Below, piece by piece: positions 8,339 through 17,204 of a stretch of 18,696 bases of DNA (the first letter of the stretch is position 1; each line of letters opens with the position of its first letter). Made by a program: the position numbers and the translations under genes. The notes beneath the pieces were generated by a model, which did not search any database, was not told the origin of the DNA, and saw only the letters and a program-made list of their open reading frames with translations. Origin of the DNA: CALZJC01 sp041574955 (GTDB lineage Bacteria; Acidobacteriota; Thermoanaerobaculia; Multivoradales; JAHEKO01); NCBI GenBank assembly GCA_041574955.1, contig JBFGNS010000088.1:1-18696 (forward strand), given 5' to 3'.

Positions 8339-10723
8339 CTACTGCTCCCGCCCGGCGCTCGGCGGCGGCGGCGCCATCTGGCGCAGCATGGCGGCGAGCT
8401 GCTCGGGCGGCATGCCGCCGTTGACCAACCCCAGCAGGCCCTGGAGCATCTCCACGGTCACCGCCCCGCCGGCGAAGTTGGCGATCTTGCGGAACGGCAT
8501 GTTCCTGAAGATGGCGGCAAAGAAGTCGTCCTCGGAGGCCGCTGTCAGCGGCCCCCGGCCCTGCTGCTCGAGCATGAAGTCGACCACCTCTCGCCCCCGC
8601 GGGTCGCGAGCTATGTCGCCGATCGTGTGGTCCAGGGTGTACACCTCGCGCGGCAAGGTGCCGGCGGCGAGCCGCAGCCGTGCGCTGGCGCGGATGTCGG
8701 CCGCCGACACCCCGGCCAGGATCTCGTAGTCGCCCGCCTCGACCACCCAGCGGCCGTGGCCGTCGTGGAAGTAGGCCAGCCGCTCGGGCTCGATGGGGAT
8801 GGTGACCGTGGCCCCGGCCCCCGGCTCGAGCCGCACCTTGCGGAAACCGATCAGCTCGCGATCGGGCCGCTCGCGCGACGGCGCCAGCTGGCGCAGGTAG
8901 AGCTGCACCGTTTCGCTGCCGGCGCGCGCGCCGCTGTTGCGCACCGCGACCCGCACCTCGATCGGCGCCACCTGCTCGACCACCTCGGCGACCTCCAGGC
9001 CGTCGATCTCGAAGCTGGTGTAGGACAGCCCGTGGCCGAACGGGTAGACCACCGGGCGGTCGAAGCTGTGGAAGTAGCGGTAGCCGACGTACAGGCCCTC
9101 GCCGTACAGCACCTCCCACGGACCGCCGGGGAAGTTGACCGCGCTGGCGTGGTCGGCGACAGAGCGCACGAAGGTCTCCGACAGCTTGCCCGAAGGTCCG
9201 CCGCGGCCGAACAGCACGTCGGCCACCGCGCCGCCGAAGCCCTGACCTCCCAGCCAGCCCATCAGCACCGCGCCGGCGCTGTCGGCGAACGGAGCCACGT
9301 CCACCGCGCCGCCGCCGACCAGCACCACCACGAAGCCGCGCCCGCTGGCGGTGACCCGCTCCAGAACGTCGAGATCGCCTTGCGCCAGAGCGATCGACGG
9401 CCGGTCCCAGGCCTCGGCGTCGTGCGACGCCTTCTGACCGGCGAAGACCAGGAGCAGGTCGCGGTCGGCGAGGAACTCGTCGAGCGCCGCGCGCTCGGCG
9501 TCGCTCAGGCCGTCCTCGGCGTAGTCGGCTCGCCAGTGGGTCACGTCGTGGCCGTCCTCCCCGCCGAGCGCCGCGACCGCCGCCCATGGCAGATCCACCC
9601 GCGTGGCGTTGACCTGCGAGCTGCCGATCCCCTGGATGCGCGGCTCGAACGCCAGCCGGCCGACGACGCCGATGCGGCGCGGCTCGCCGGCCTCGATCGG
9701 CAGCACGCCGTCGTTGGCCAGCAGCACCAGCGAGTCGCGCGCCGCCTGGCGGGCGAGCTCGTGGTGGCGCTCCTGCCAGCCCTCGGGCTCGACAGCGGTG
9801 TGCCCCGACTGCCGTTCGACCAGCTGCAGAACCCTGGACGCCGCCCGATCCAGGTCGGCCGCGGCCAGCCGGCCGTCTCGCACCGCGGCCACCACCCGGG
9901 CGGGCGTCAGCGCGTTGCCGGGCATCTCCAGGTCGAGCCCCGCCGCGATGGCCGCCACCGGATCGTCGACCGCGCCCCAGTCCGAGACCACCAGGCCCTC
10001 GAAGCCCCACTCGTCGCGCAGGACGCCGGTAAGCAGCGCGGGGCTCTCCGACGCCGACACCCCGTTGACCCGGTTGTAGGCGCTCATCACCGCCTGCGGT
10101 GAGCTCTCGCGGATGGCGATCTCGAAGCCGCGCAGGTAGATCTCGCGCAGCGCCCGCTCGTCGACGCGCGCGTCGATCGACATCCGCCGGTGCTCCTGGT
10201 TGTTGACCGCGAAGTGCTTTAGCGTCGCGCCCACCCCCTGCGACTGGACGCCGCGCACGAACGCCGCCGCGGCGCGGCCCGACAGCAGCGGGTCTTCGCT
10301 GTAGTACTCGAAGTTGCGTCCGCCCAGCGGATGGCGCTTCATGTTGAGCCCCGGCGCCAGCAGCAGGGTGACACCGCGGGCACGGGCCTCGGTGCCGATG
10401 GCGGCGCCGACCCGCTCGATCAGCTCGGGATCCCAGCTGGCAGCCAGCGCCGCCGCCGAGGGAAAGCAGGTGGCCGGCAGGCTGTCGCTCACCGCCATGC
10501 CGGTGCTCTTGCGCAGCCCCACCGGACCGTCCGCCATCCACACCGGCGGGATCCCCAGCCGCTCGATCTCGGCCGTCTCCCAGGCGTTGCGGCCGGTGAC
10601 CAGGGCGGCCTTCTCCTCGAGCGTCAGCTGCCCGACGAGCTCCTCGAGCCCCGGCAGGGGCTGGGCGGAGGCCGCCGCCGCGGCCAGCAGGCAGAGCGAA
10701 AGGGTACGCAGAAACACTCTCAT
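8339..10723 (-). CDS. Glycoside hydrolase family 3, beta-glucosidase type, exported
   Basis: 794 residues with a signal peptide (1-20, CLLAAAAASA then QPLPG). The GH3 N-terminal barrel follows, with WMADGPVGLR (62-71), substrate-binding LKHFAVNNQE (168-177) and the nucleophile D248 in LVVSDWGAVDD. The alpha/beta sandwich domain and a fibronectin-III-like domain (PFGHGLSYTSFEI, then RNSGARAGSETVQLYLR) come next. The last 100 or so residues form an extra helical tail seen in many beta-glucosidases of this type. It releases terminal glucose from beta-linked oligosaccharides, probably in the periplasm, and so would finish what the upstream GH16 starts. The ATG overlaps the GH16 stop as ATGA and is preceded by AGAGGAG seven bases upstream. 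It is the last gene of the sugar operon. Exact linkage specificity is not readable from sequence. Confidence 0.9.
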   Translation of the reverse strand: MRVFLRTLSLCLLAAAAASAQPLPGLEELVGQLTLEEKAALVTGRNAWETAEIERLGIPPVWMADGPVGLRKSTGMAVSDSLPATCFPSAAALAASWDPELIERVGAAIGTEARARGVTLLLAPGLNMKRHPLGGRNFEYYSEDPLLSGRAAAAFVRGVQSQGVGATLKHFAVNNQEHRRMSIDARVDERALREIYLRGFEIAIRESSPQAVMSAYNRVNGVSASESPALLTGVLRDEWGFEGLVVSDWGAVDDPVAAIAAGLDLEMPGNALTPARVVAAVRDGRLAAADLDRAASRVLQLVERQSGHTAVEPEGWQERHHELARQAARDSLVLLANDGVLPIEAGEPRRIGVVGRLAFEPRIQGIGSSQVNATRVDLPWAAVAALGGEDGHDVTHWRADYAEDGLSDAERAALDEFLADRDLLLVFAGQKASHDAEAWDRPSIALAQGDLDVLERVTASGRGFVVVLVGGGAVDVAPFADSAGAVLMGWLGGQGFGGAVADVLFGRGGPSGKLSETFVRSVADHASAVNFPGGPWEVLYGEGLYVGYRYFHSFDRPVVYPFGHGLSYTSFEIDGLEVAEVVEQVAPIEVRVAVRNSGARAGSETVQLYLRQLAPSRERPDRELIGFRKVRLEPGAGATVTIPIEPERLAYFHDGHGRWVVEAGDYEILAGVSAADIRASARLRLAAGTLPREVYTLDHTIGDIARDPRGREVVDFMLEQQGRGPLTAASEDDFFAAIFRNMPFRKIANFAGGAVTVEMLQGLLGLVNGGMPPEQLAAMLRQMAPPPPSAGREQ

Positions 10724-11622
10724 GGTGCATCTCCTCTGGGTGGCGACTCGCCGGCCGGGCGCTGGTAGACCCGCACGTAGTCGACCAGCAGCCGCTGGGG
10801 CGCCATCGGGTCGGGTGGCAGGTGTGGCTTGTCGAACCAGCCGCCGACCGCCAGGTTGATCAGCAGGTAGAAGGTGTGGCCCTCGTCGAACGGCCAGTAG
10901 GACGGCTCTTCGCCTGCGGTCTTCTCGACCGTGTGGAAGCGCACGCCGTCGACGAGCCAGTCGATGCGGCCCGGCGACCATTCGACCGCGAAGACGTGGA
11001 ACTCGTCGTGGAAGCTGCCTCCCGCCAGGCGGTGCTCGGCGGAGGTGATCCGGTTGCTCGCCGGGTCCGGCCCGCGGTGCAGCGCCCCCGAGGTCCAGTC
11101 GGGCAGCCGGCCCTTGCCCTCCATCACGTCGATCTCGCCGCAGCGCGGCCAGCCGACCTCGTCGATGTTGCCGCCCAGCAGCCAGAAAGCCGGCCACAGG
11201 CCGGTCTCGCCGGGCTGCCGGATGCGCGCCTCGAAGCGGCCGTAGAGGAACTCGCGCCTGCCCCGGGTGATGAGCCGTGCCGAGGTGTAGCGCCGGTGCT
11301 CGAACCGCTCGCTGCGCGCCTCGATCACCAGCACCCCGTCCTCGAGCCAGGCGTTGGCGCCGGGGGCGTCGTCGATCCTGTCGGTGTAGTACTGCAGCTC
11401 CTCGTTGTAGGGGTCGGGCATCACCTCCGGCGTCCAGCTGGCCGGATCGAGCGCGGCACCGTCGAACTCGTCGGCCCACACCAGCTGCCAGGGTCCGGCC
11501 GATGACTCGACGGGAGACGACTCGGCGGAAGGTGGCCGGGCGGCCGGCGGCCCGGCGGGCGCCCCGCAGCCGGCCGCCAGACCGGCGACCAGCAGGCCGC
11601 GGACCAGACGGCGGGCGCTCAT
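10720..11622 (-). CDS. GH16 endo-beta-glucanase (laminarinase-like) lipoprotein
   Basis: 300 residues. The N-terminus MSARRLVRGLLVAGLAAGC is a lipoprotein signal with the lipidated Cys at 19, followed by a Pro/Ser/Ala-rich tether to about residue 44. The GH16 domain starts at WQLVWADEFDG, contains LWPAFWLLGGN and the catalytic GEIDVMEG, where E163 is the nucleophile, D165 the helper and E168 the acid/base. It ends with the ligand-binding LLINLAVGGWF and RLLVDYVRVYQ. The WPRCGEIDVMEG version is typical of endo-1,3(4)-beta-glucanases. Anchoring to the outer membrane would place it where it can attack polymeric beta-glucan. The start ATG overlaps the symporter stop (ATGA), and the stop overlaps the start of the GH3 gene (ATGA). 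A start at 11640 would add six residues but spoils the signal. Confidence 0.9.
   Translation of the reverse strand: MSARRLVRGLLVAGLAAGCGAPAGPPAARPPSAESSPVESSAGPWQLVWADEFDGAALDPASWTPEVMPDPYNEELQYYTDRIDDAPGANAWLEDGVLVIEARSERFEHRRYTSARLITRGRREFLYGRFEARIRQPGETGLWPAFWLLGGNIDEVGWPRCGEIDVMEGKGRLPDWTSGALHRGPDPASNRITSAEHRLAGGSFHDEFHVFAVEWSPGRIDWLVDGVRFHTVEKTAGEEPSYWPFDEGHTFYLLINLAVGGWFDKPHLPPDPMAPQRLLVDYVRVYQRPAGESPPRGDAP
10731..10737 (-). promoter_or_regulatory. Ribosome binding site of the beta-glucosidase gene, inside the GH16 end
   Basis: The minus strand reads AGAGGAG seven bases before the ATG at 10723, inside the last codons of GH16. It fixes that ATG against the nearby ATG at 10730, which lies in a different frame and opens only a spurious reading frame. 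Confidence 0.7.
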
Positions 11623-13253
11623 CCGGTGAAGTAGAGCCATACCAATGCCACGCAGGCCGCGACCAGCAGCGACAGCCACATATCCCTCCGTCGCCAGGCC
11701 GGGCTCGAAGGCTCGAGTGCCGGGGTCTCCTCTCCCGCCTCGGCGGCGGTGGCGAAGGTCAGCCCGGCGAGCTGGCGGCGCGGCGGCTCGGGGGTCAGCA
11801 GGCTGACCACCACCAGCACCAGCGTGCATACGACGAACAGCAGCACCGCGAAGTGCAGGAAGTTGATGGCGGCGAAGTCGTACAGCCAGCCGCTGAGCGA
11901 CTCCTTCTGGAGCTCGGCAACCAGCCGCCCCATGCCGATCACGAAGCCGGCAACCAGCGACGCCATGGCGCCGCGGGCGTTGACCCGCCGCCAGGCGATG
12001 CCGACCAGGAAGACGGCGGCGATCGGCGGCGAGATGTAGGCCTGGACGCTCTGCAGGTAGACGTACAGCTGAGCCGAGATCAGCTTCATCAGCGGGATCC
12101 AAAGCAGGCCGCAGACCACCAGGAAGCCGGTGGCGATCTGGCCGACGCGCACCAGCCGGCGCTCGGAGGCGCCGGGGTGGAGCTTCCTGTAGATGTCCCA
12201 GGTGATGAGCGTCGAGCACGAGTTGAACACCGACGACAGCGAGCTCATCAGCGCCGCCAGCAGCCCTGCCACCACCAGACCGCGCAACCCGACCGGCAGC
12301 AGCACGCCGATCAGCGTCGGCAGCGCCTGGTCGGGCTGGTCGAGCTCGAGCGCGCCGCGCTGCGACAGGGCGTAGGCCACCATCCCGGGGATGACGAAGA
12401 TGAACAGCGGCAGCACCTTGAGGAAGCCGCCGAAGATCGTCCCGCGCCGCGCCTGGTCCTCGCTCGGCGCCGACAGCACCCGCTGCACGATGAACTGGTC
12501 GGTGCACCAGTACCAGACGCCCAGGATGGGGGCGCCGAACAGCACCCCGGTCCACGGGAAGTCGGGGTGGCTGGCCGGCAGCCACATGTCGAAGAAGCTG
12601 GACGGCACCGCCGCGCGCAGCTCTCCCCAACCGCCCAGCTCGCCCAACCCGATCACCGTCACCAGCACCGCGCCGCCGACCAGCACGAACATCTGCACCA
12701 TGTCGGTGTAGAGCACCGCGCGCAGGCCGCCGAAGACGGTGTAGATGCCGGTGGCCACCACCACGATCAGCGCGCCGGTCCAGAAGTTGATTCCCATAAG
12801 CGACTCGAAGACGATGCCGCCGGCGGCGATGGTGACCGAGATCTTGGTCAGCACGTAGCCGACGATCGAGATCACCGCCAGGTACCAGCGGGCGCCGGAG
12901 GAGTAGCGGCGCTCGAGGAACTCGGGCATGGTGAAGACCCCGCTCTTGAGGTAGAACGGCACGAACAGCCAGCCCAGCAAGAGCAGGATGAGCGACGCCA
13001 GGATCTCGAACTGGCCGACCGCGACGCCGCCGGCAGCGCCCGAGCCGGCCAGCCCGACCAGATGCTCCGAGCCGATGTTCGAGGCAAACAGCGAGGCGCC
13101 GATGATGAACCAGCCGACGTTGCGGCCGGCCAGGAAGTAGCCGGCGGAGGTGGCGCGGGTGGCCTCGCGCCGGGTCGCCCAGAAGGCGACCCCGAAGACG
13201 ACCGCGAAATAGAGTGCGATCAGCGCCCAATCGAGGGTTGCGAGAAGTCCCAT
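11619..13253 (-). CDS. SGLT-type sodium/sugar symporter (SSS family)
   Basis: 544 residues with about 14 hydrophobic helices, the usual size for the solute:sodium symporter family. Family marks are SNIGSEHLVGLAGSGAA after the first helices, VFTMPEFLERRY, and in helix 8 LMSSLSSVFNSCSTLITWDIY, whose serines correspond to the Na2 sodium site of bacterial SGLT. It takes up a monosaccharide such as glucose, galactose or xylose with Na+ through the inner membrane. The start is preceded by AAAGGAG (13264-13258). It lies 18 bases after xylulokinase and overlaps GH16 by four bases, so it is co-transcribed with sugar catabolism genes. The tail (AGLTFATAAEAGEETPALEP then a last helix) closely matches that of the second symporter at the right window edge. 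Confidence 0.92.
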   Translation of the reverse strand: MGLLATLDWALIALYFAVVFGVAFWATRREATRATSAGYFLAGRNVGWFIIGASLFASNIGSEHLVGLAGSGAAGGVAVGQFEILASLILLLLGWLFVPFYLKSGVFTMPEFLERRYSSGARWYLAVISIVGYVLTKISVTIAAGGIVFESLMGINFWTGALIVVVATGIYTVFGGLRAVLYTDMVQMFVLVGGAVLVTVIGLGELGGWGELRAAVPSSFFDMWLPASHPDFPWTGVLFGAPILGVWYWCTDQFIVQRVLSAPSEDQARRGTIFGGFLKVLPLFIFVIPGMVAYALSQRGALELDQPDQALPTLIGVLLPVGLRGLVVAGLLAALMSSLSSVFNSCSTLITWDIYRKLHPGASERRLVRVGQIATGFLVVCGLLWIPLMKLISAQLYVYLQSVQAYISPPIAAVFLVGIAWRRVNARGAMASLVAGFVIGMGRLVAELQKESLSGWLYDFAAINFLHFAVLLFVVCTLVLVVVSLLTPEPPRRQLAGLTFATAAEAGEETPALEPSSPAWRRRDMWLSLLVAACVALVWLYFTG

Positions 13254-13271
13254 GACTCTCCTTTCGGCTCG

Positions 13272-14759
13272 TCAGCCCGCGCCGAAGAGCGGCGCGAGCG
13301 CCGGATAGTGGTCTCTGAACCGACGGTAGATCGGATCGTAGGCGGCGCCGGTTCGCGGGTCGGCTGGCGTCGTCTCGCCGAGCTCCACCGCCGCGGCGCA
13401 GGCGGCCTCCACCGACGGCCAGACGCCGGCCCCCACGCCGGCGAGCAGCGCGGCGCCACGCGCCGCGCCCTCGCTGGTACCAACCGCCCTCAGGTCGACG
13501 CCCAGGACGTCGGCCACGATCTGGCGCCACAGCGGACTCTGAGCCCCGCCACCCGAGAGACGCACCTCGCCGACCGCGTCGAGGCCGACCTCGGCCATCA
13601 GCGCCAAGTTGTCGCGCAGGCCGCAGGCCACCCCTTCGAGCACCGCCCGGGTCAGGTGGGCGCGCCGGTGCCGCAGGGTGAGCCCGACGAACGCGCCGCG
13701 CGCCCGCGGATCGGCGTGCGGAGTGCGCTCGCCCGACAGGTAGGGCAGAAAGACCAGCCCCTCGCAGCCGGGCTCGACGGCGCCGGCTTCCTCGAGCAGC
13801 TCGTCGAACGGCACACCTGCGGCGAGCGCGTCGCGGTACCAGCGCAGGCTGCCGGCCGCCGACAGCATCACTCCCATGACGTGCCAGCGGCCCGGCACGG
13901 CGTGGGGGAAGGCGTGGAGCCGGCCGGCGGGGTCGACCAGCGGCCGCCCGCTCGACGCGAAGACCACCCCCGAGGTGCCGAGGGTGAGCGCCACTACCCC
14001 GGGCCGAACCGCCCCCACCCCGACCGCCTGGGCCGCCTGGTCGCCGCCGCCCGCGACCACCGGGGTGCCGGCGGCGAGCCCGGTGGCGGCCGCCGCCTCG
14101 GCGGTGACCTCGCCGGTCACCTCGCTGCCCTCGTGGGTCGGCGGCAGCCAGGCGGCGGGTATGTCGAACGCCTCGAGCAGCTCGCGCGACCAGTCCCGCG
14201 CCGCCAGATCGAGCAGCAACGTGCCGCCGGCACCCGCGCGGTCGGTGGCGTAGCCGCCGGTCAACCGGTAGCGCAGGTAGTCCTTGGGCAGCAGCACCTG
14301 GGCCACCTGCCGGTAGACGTCGGGCTCGTGCTCGCGCACCCACAGCAGCTTGGGCGCGGTGAAGCCCGGGAAGGCGTCGTTGCCGGTGATCCGGACCAGG
14401 GTCTCGAGACCGAGCCGCCGGCGCATCAGGTCGCACTGGGCGGCGGCGCGCTGGTCGTTCCACAAAATGGCCGGCCGCAGCACCGCGCCGTGCTCGTCGA
14501 GCAGCACCAGGCCGTGCATCTGGCCGGTGAGGCCGACCGCGTTGATCTCGTTGCCGCCGACGCCGGCGGCGGCCAGCGCTTCGCCGATGGCGCGGCGCGC
14601 CGCCCGCCACCAGTCGGCCGGGTCCTGCTCGGCCCACAGCGGCCGGGGCGTCGACAGCTCGTAGGCCGCCGAGGCCACCGCCAGCCGCCGGCCCTCGCCG
14701 TCGACCACCAGCGCCTTGGTGGCGGTGGTCGAGACGTCGATGCCGAGCAGGTGCGCCAT
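13272..14759 (-). CDS. xylB: Xylulokinase
   Basis: 495 residues of the FGGY kinase family, full length. The N-terminal domain opens LLGIDVSTTATKALVVD (phosphate-binding loop) and has the xylulokinase-specific GQMHG at 79-83 and LWNDQR at 99-104. The C-terminal domain starts near residue 235 with GGGDQAAQAVG, where D240 is the catalytic base, and contains LTLGTSGVVF, LPYLSGERTPHADP and RLSGGGAQSPLW. It phosphorylates D-xylulose to xylulose 5-phosphate with ATP in the cytoplasm, feeding the pentose phosphate pathway. The ATG lies nine bases after the GH3 stop and has only a weak ribosome site, so translation is likely coupled. Its neighbours, an isomerase-like protein and a beta-xylosidase-type GH3, support xylose as the substrate. 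Confidence 0.93.
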   Translation of the reverse strand: MAHLLGIDVSTTATKALVVDGEGRRLAVASAAYELSTPRPLWAEQDPADWWRAARRAIGEALAAAGVGGNEINAVGLTGQMHGLVLLDEHGAVLRPAILWNDQRAAAQCDLMRRRLGLETLVRITGNDAFPGFTAPKLLWVREHEPDVYRQVAQVLLPKDYLRYRLTGGYATDRAGAGGTLLLDLAARDWSRELLEAFDIPAAWLPPTHEGSEVTGEVTAEAAAATGLAAGTPVVAGGGDQAAQAVGVGAVRPGVVALTLGTSGVVFASSGRPLVDPAGRLHAFPHAVPGRWHVMGVMLSAAGSLRWYRDALAAGVPFDELLEEAGAVEPGCEGLVFLPYLSGERTPHADPRARGAFVGLTLRHRRAHLTRAVLEGVACGLRDNLALMAEVGLDAVGEVRLSGGGAQSPLWRQIVADVLGVDLRAVGTSEGAARGAALLAGVGAGVWPSVEAACAAAVELGETTPADPRTGAAYDPIYRRFRDHYPALAPLFGAG

Positions 14760-14768
14760 CGGCAGCGG

Positions 14769-17138
14769 TCAGGGTGCGAGGACGGTGAAGGTCACCGACC
14801 GGAGGTCGGCCGAGCTGGCACCCACCATCAGCTCGAACTCGCCGGGCTCGACGACGCGCCGCATCTCGCGGTCCCACAGCCGCAGCTCGGCCGGACCGAC
14901 GGTGAAGCTGACGGTGCGCCGCTCGCCCGGCGCGAGGCCGACCCGCTCGAAGCCCTTGAGCTCCTTGACCGGGCGGGTGACCGAGCTGACCAGGTCCCGC
15001 AGGTAGAGCTGCACAACCTCGTCGCCCGCCCGCTCGCCGGTGTTGACCACCTCCACCGACAGCGTGACCGACTCTCCGACTGCGATCTCTGAGCGGTCGA
15101 GCCGCGGCTCACCGAGCGCGAAGCTGGTGTAGGAGAGCCCGTGCCCGAACGGCCACAGCGGCTCCTTGGAGGCGAACAGGTAGCCGCGGCGCGCGGTCGG
15201 CTTGTGGTTGTAGAACACCGGCAGCTGGCCGACCGAGCGCGGGATGGTGACCGGCAGCTTGCCGCCCGGGTTGACCTCGCCGAACAGCACTCGTGCCAGC
15301 GCCGTGCCGGTCTCCTGGCCCAGGTACCAGGCGTCGAGGATCGCCGGCACGTTGCCGGCGATGTAGTTGACCGACAGCGGCCGGCCGTGGATCAGCACCG
15401 CTACCGTGGGCACCCCGGTCTCGACGACGGCGCGGACCAGCTCGCCCTGCTCGCCGACGAGATCCAGGGTGGTGCGGTCGCCGAGGTGGCTCTCGGCCCA
15501 CGCCTCGCGGCTGGTCTGCTCGTTGTCGCCGACCGCCAGGATCACCACGTCGGCCCGCCGTGCCACCTCGACCGCCTCCCGGATCATCGACCGGTTGGCC
15601 TCGGGATCGGCCAGGGTCACCTGGTCGGCCCACCAGTCGCGCTCCTCGGTGATGCGCACCCCCTTGGCGAAGACGACCTCGGCCCGATCGCCGACGTACT
15701 CGCGCACCCCCTCCAGCAAGCTGACCGTGTACTTGGGCTCGGCGGTATAGCCACCCAGGATGGTCTCGTCGGCGTTGGGCCCGATGACGGCGATCCGGTC
15801 GAGGCGCGAGACGTCGAGCGGCAGCAGCCCCGCGTCGTTGGCGAGCAGGATGGCCGCCTTCTCGGCCGCCTCCAGCGCCAGCGCCCGCGCCTCGGCGTTG
15901 TTGGTCAGCTGCTCGGCCTGGTCGGCGTCGGCGTAGGGGTCCTCGAACAGCCCGGCCAGGAACTTGCCGCGCAGCAGGCGCGCCACCGCCTGGTCGACCA
16001 CCGCCTCATCCACCTGCCCGGAGCTCACCAGATCGACGAGCAGCGGATAGGCGCCGGGGTTGGGCAGCTCGATATCGACACCGGCCGTGAGCGCCTGGGC
16101 CGCGGCCGACGCCATCGACTCCGCCACGGCGTGGCGCCGCATGAGCTCGGGGATGGCGTAGTAGTCGGCGACGACGTAGCCCTCGAACCCCCACTCGCCG
16201 CGCAGCACGTCGGTCATCAGCCAGCGGCTGGCGTGCGAGGGGAGCCCATCGATCTCGTTGTACGAGGCCATGACGCTCATCACCCCGGTCTCCCTGACCG
16301 CCCGCTCGAACGGCGGGAAGAAGACCTCGCGCAGGACGCGCTCGGAGATGTTGGCCGGGCCGATGTTGGTGCCGCTCTCGGGCTCGCCGTGGCCGGTCAT
16401 GTGCTTGAGGGTGGCGAACACCTTGCCGGGCGCCAGCGGCAGCGCCTCGCCCTGGAAGCCGCGCACCGACGCCAGGCCCATCTCCGCCACCAGGTGCGGG
16501 TCCTCGCCGTAGGTCTCCTCGATCCGCCCCCAGCGGGGGTCGCGGGCGACGTCCACCACCGGCGTGAGCGCCTGCCGGCCGCCGCGCGCCCGGATCTCGC
16601 GCGCCACCACCGTGTAGACCCGCTCCACCAGCTCCGGGTCCCAGGTCGCCGCCAGGGCGATCGCCTGGGGAAAGACGGTGGCGTCGCGCGCCTGGAAGCC
16701 GTGCAGACCCTCCTCGTGCATCATCGCCGGGATCCCCAGGCGGGTCTCCTCGAGCAGGAACCGCTGGATGGCGTTGACCAGTTCCACCGTCTCGCGCGGC
16801 GTCCGGGTGGGGGTCATGCCGGAGGTGTCGACCGCCGACATGTCGCGGCCGATGTTGTCCGACGGCCTGGCGATCTGGCCAATGCCGTGGGGGATGGCCC
16901 GGCGGGCCTTGTCGGCGGCGAACCGGCCCTCGGCGTCGAGGATCTCGCCCTTCTTCTCCCACAGCGAGAGCATCTGGGCGACCTTCTCCTCCAGCGTCAT
17001 CCGGTCCAGCAGGTCGGCAACGCGCTCCTCGACCGGCCGCGAGGCGTCCCGGTAGGCCGGCGGCTCCGGGCCCGCCGCCGCCGGCGCCGGCAGCAGCAGG
17101 CCCAGCAGGCCGAGAGCGGGCAGGCGGGCTCGGTTCAT
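14769..17138 (-). CDS. Glycoside hydrolase family 3, beta-xylosidase/beta-glucosidase type, exported
   Basis: 789 residues with a signal peptide (1-22, ALGLLGLLLPAPAAA). The GH3 barrel has MMHEEGLHGF (139-148), VDVARDPRWGRIEETYGEDP (195-214), LKHMTGHGEPE and the nucleophile D325 in GYVVADYYAIPEL. The VADYYAI form of the nucleophile motif is one I associate with exo-beta-xylosidase-like GH3 enzymes. The sandwich domain (LLANDAGLLPL, then IHGRPLSVNYIAGN) and a C-terminal fibronectin-III-like domain (PFGHGLSYTSFALG, then RAGDEVVQLYLRD) complete the usual four-part layout. It would release xylose, and perhaps glucose, from oligosaccharides in the periplasm. Its ribosome site is AAAGGAAG (17153-17146). 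It lies between the isomerase-like gene and xylB, which favours xylo-oligosaccharides. Confidence 0.88.
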   Translation of the reverse strand: MNRARLPALGLLGLLLPAPAAAGPEPPAYRDASRPVEERVADLLDRMTLEEKVAQMLSLWEKKGEILDAEGRFAADKARRAIPHGIGQIARPSDNIGRDMSAVDTSGMTPTRTPRETVELVNAIQRFLLEETRLGIPAMMHEEGLHGFQARDATVFPQAIALAATWDPELVERVYTVVAREIRARGGRQALTPVVDVARDPRWGRIEETYGEDPHLVAEMGLASVRGFQGEALPLAPGKVFATLKHMTGHGEPESGTNIGPANISERVLREVFFPPFERAVRETGVMSVMASYNEIDGLPSHASRWLMTDVLRGEWGFEGYVVADYYAIPELMRRHAVAESMASAAAQALTAGVDIELPNPGAYPLLVDLVSSGQVDEAVVDQAVARLLRGKFLAGLFEDPYADADQAEQLTNNAEARALALEAAEKAAILLANDAGLLPLDVSRLDRIAVIGPNADETILGGYTAEPKYTVSLLEGVREYVGDRAEVVFAKGVRITEERDWWADQVTLADPEANRSMIREAVEVARRADVVILAVGDNEQTSREAWAESHLGDRTTLDLVGEQGELVRAVVETGVPTVAVLIHGRPLSVNYIAGNVPAILDAWYLGQETGTALARVLFGEVNPGGKLPVTIPRSVGQLPVFYNHKPTARRGYLFASKEPLWPFGHGLSYTSFALGEPRLDRSEIAVGESVTLSVEVVNTGERAGDEVVQLYLRDLVSSVTRPVKELKGFERVGLAPGERRTVSFTVGPAELRLWDREMRRVVEPGEFELMVGASSADLRSVTFTVLAP

Positions 17139-17177
17139 CTCGCTTCTTCCTTTCTCGCCAACCCGGCCAGCCCGCTC

Positions 17178-17204
17178 GAGCCGCGAGCGCCGCGAGGCCG
17201 GCTC
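17178..17204 (-). other. Intercistronic stem-loop between the isomerase-like and GH3 genes
   Basis: On the minus strand GAGCCG and CGGCTC form a six-pair stem with a 15-base GC-rich loop, overlapping the stop codon of the isomerase-like gene. It lies in the longest gap between the isomerase and GH3 genes (64 bases), with the GH3 ribosome site downstream. It could stabilise one side of a processed mRNA or attenuate transcription; in DNA this rich in GC it could also be chance. Confidence 0.25.

Noticed and set aside
8339..11479. A 1046-codon frame suggesting a longer beta-glucosidase
   Set aside because: The first part is an out-of-frame reading of GH16; the signal peptide, ribosome site and ATGA overlap place the start at 10723.
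10720..14877. A 1385-codon minus-strand frame that looks like a giant fusion protein ending in GH16
   Set aside because: Only its last 300 residues are real (GH16). The earlier part is an out-of-frame reading of the symporter and xylulokinase genes, which have their own intact frames and starts.
11277..15092. A 1271-codon open frame on the plus strand
   Set aside because: It is antisense to GH16, the symporter, xylulokinase and GH3, is low-complexity in His, Arg, Gln and Pro, and matches no fold; it is a GC-rich shadow.
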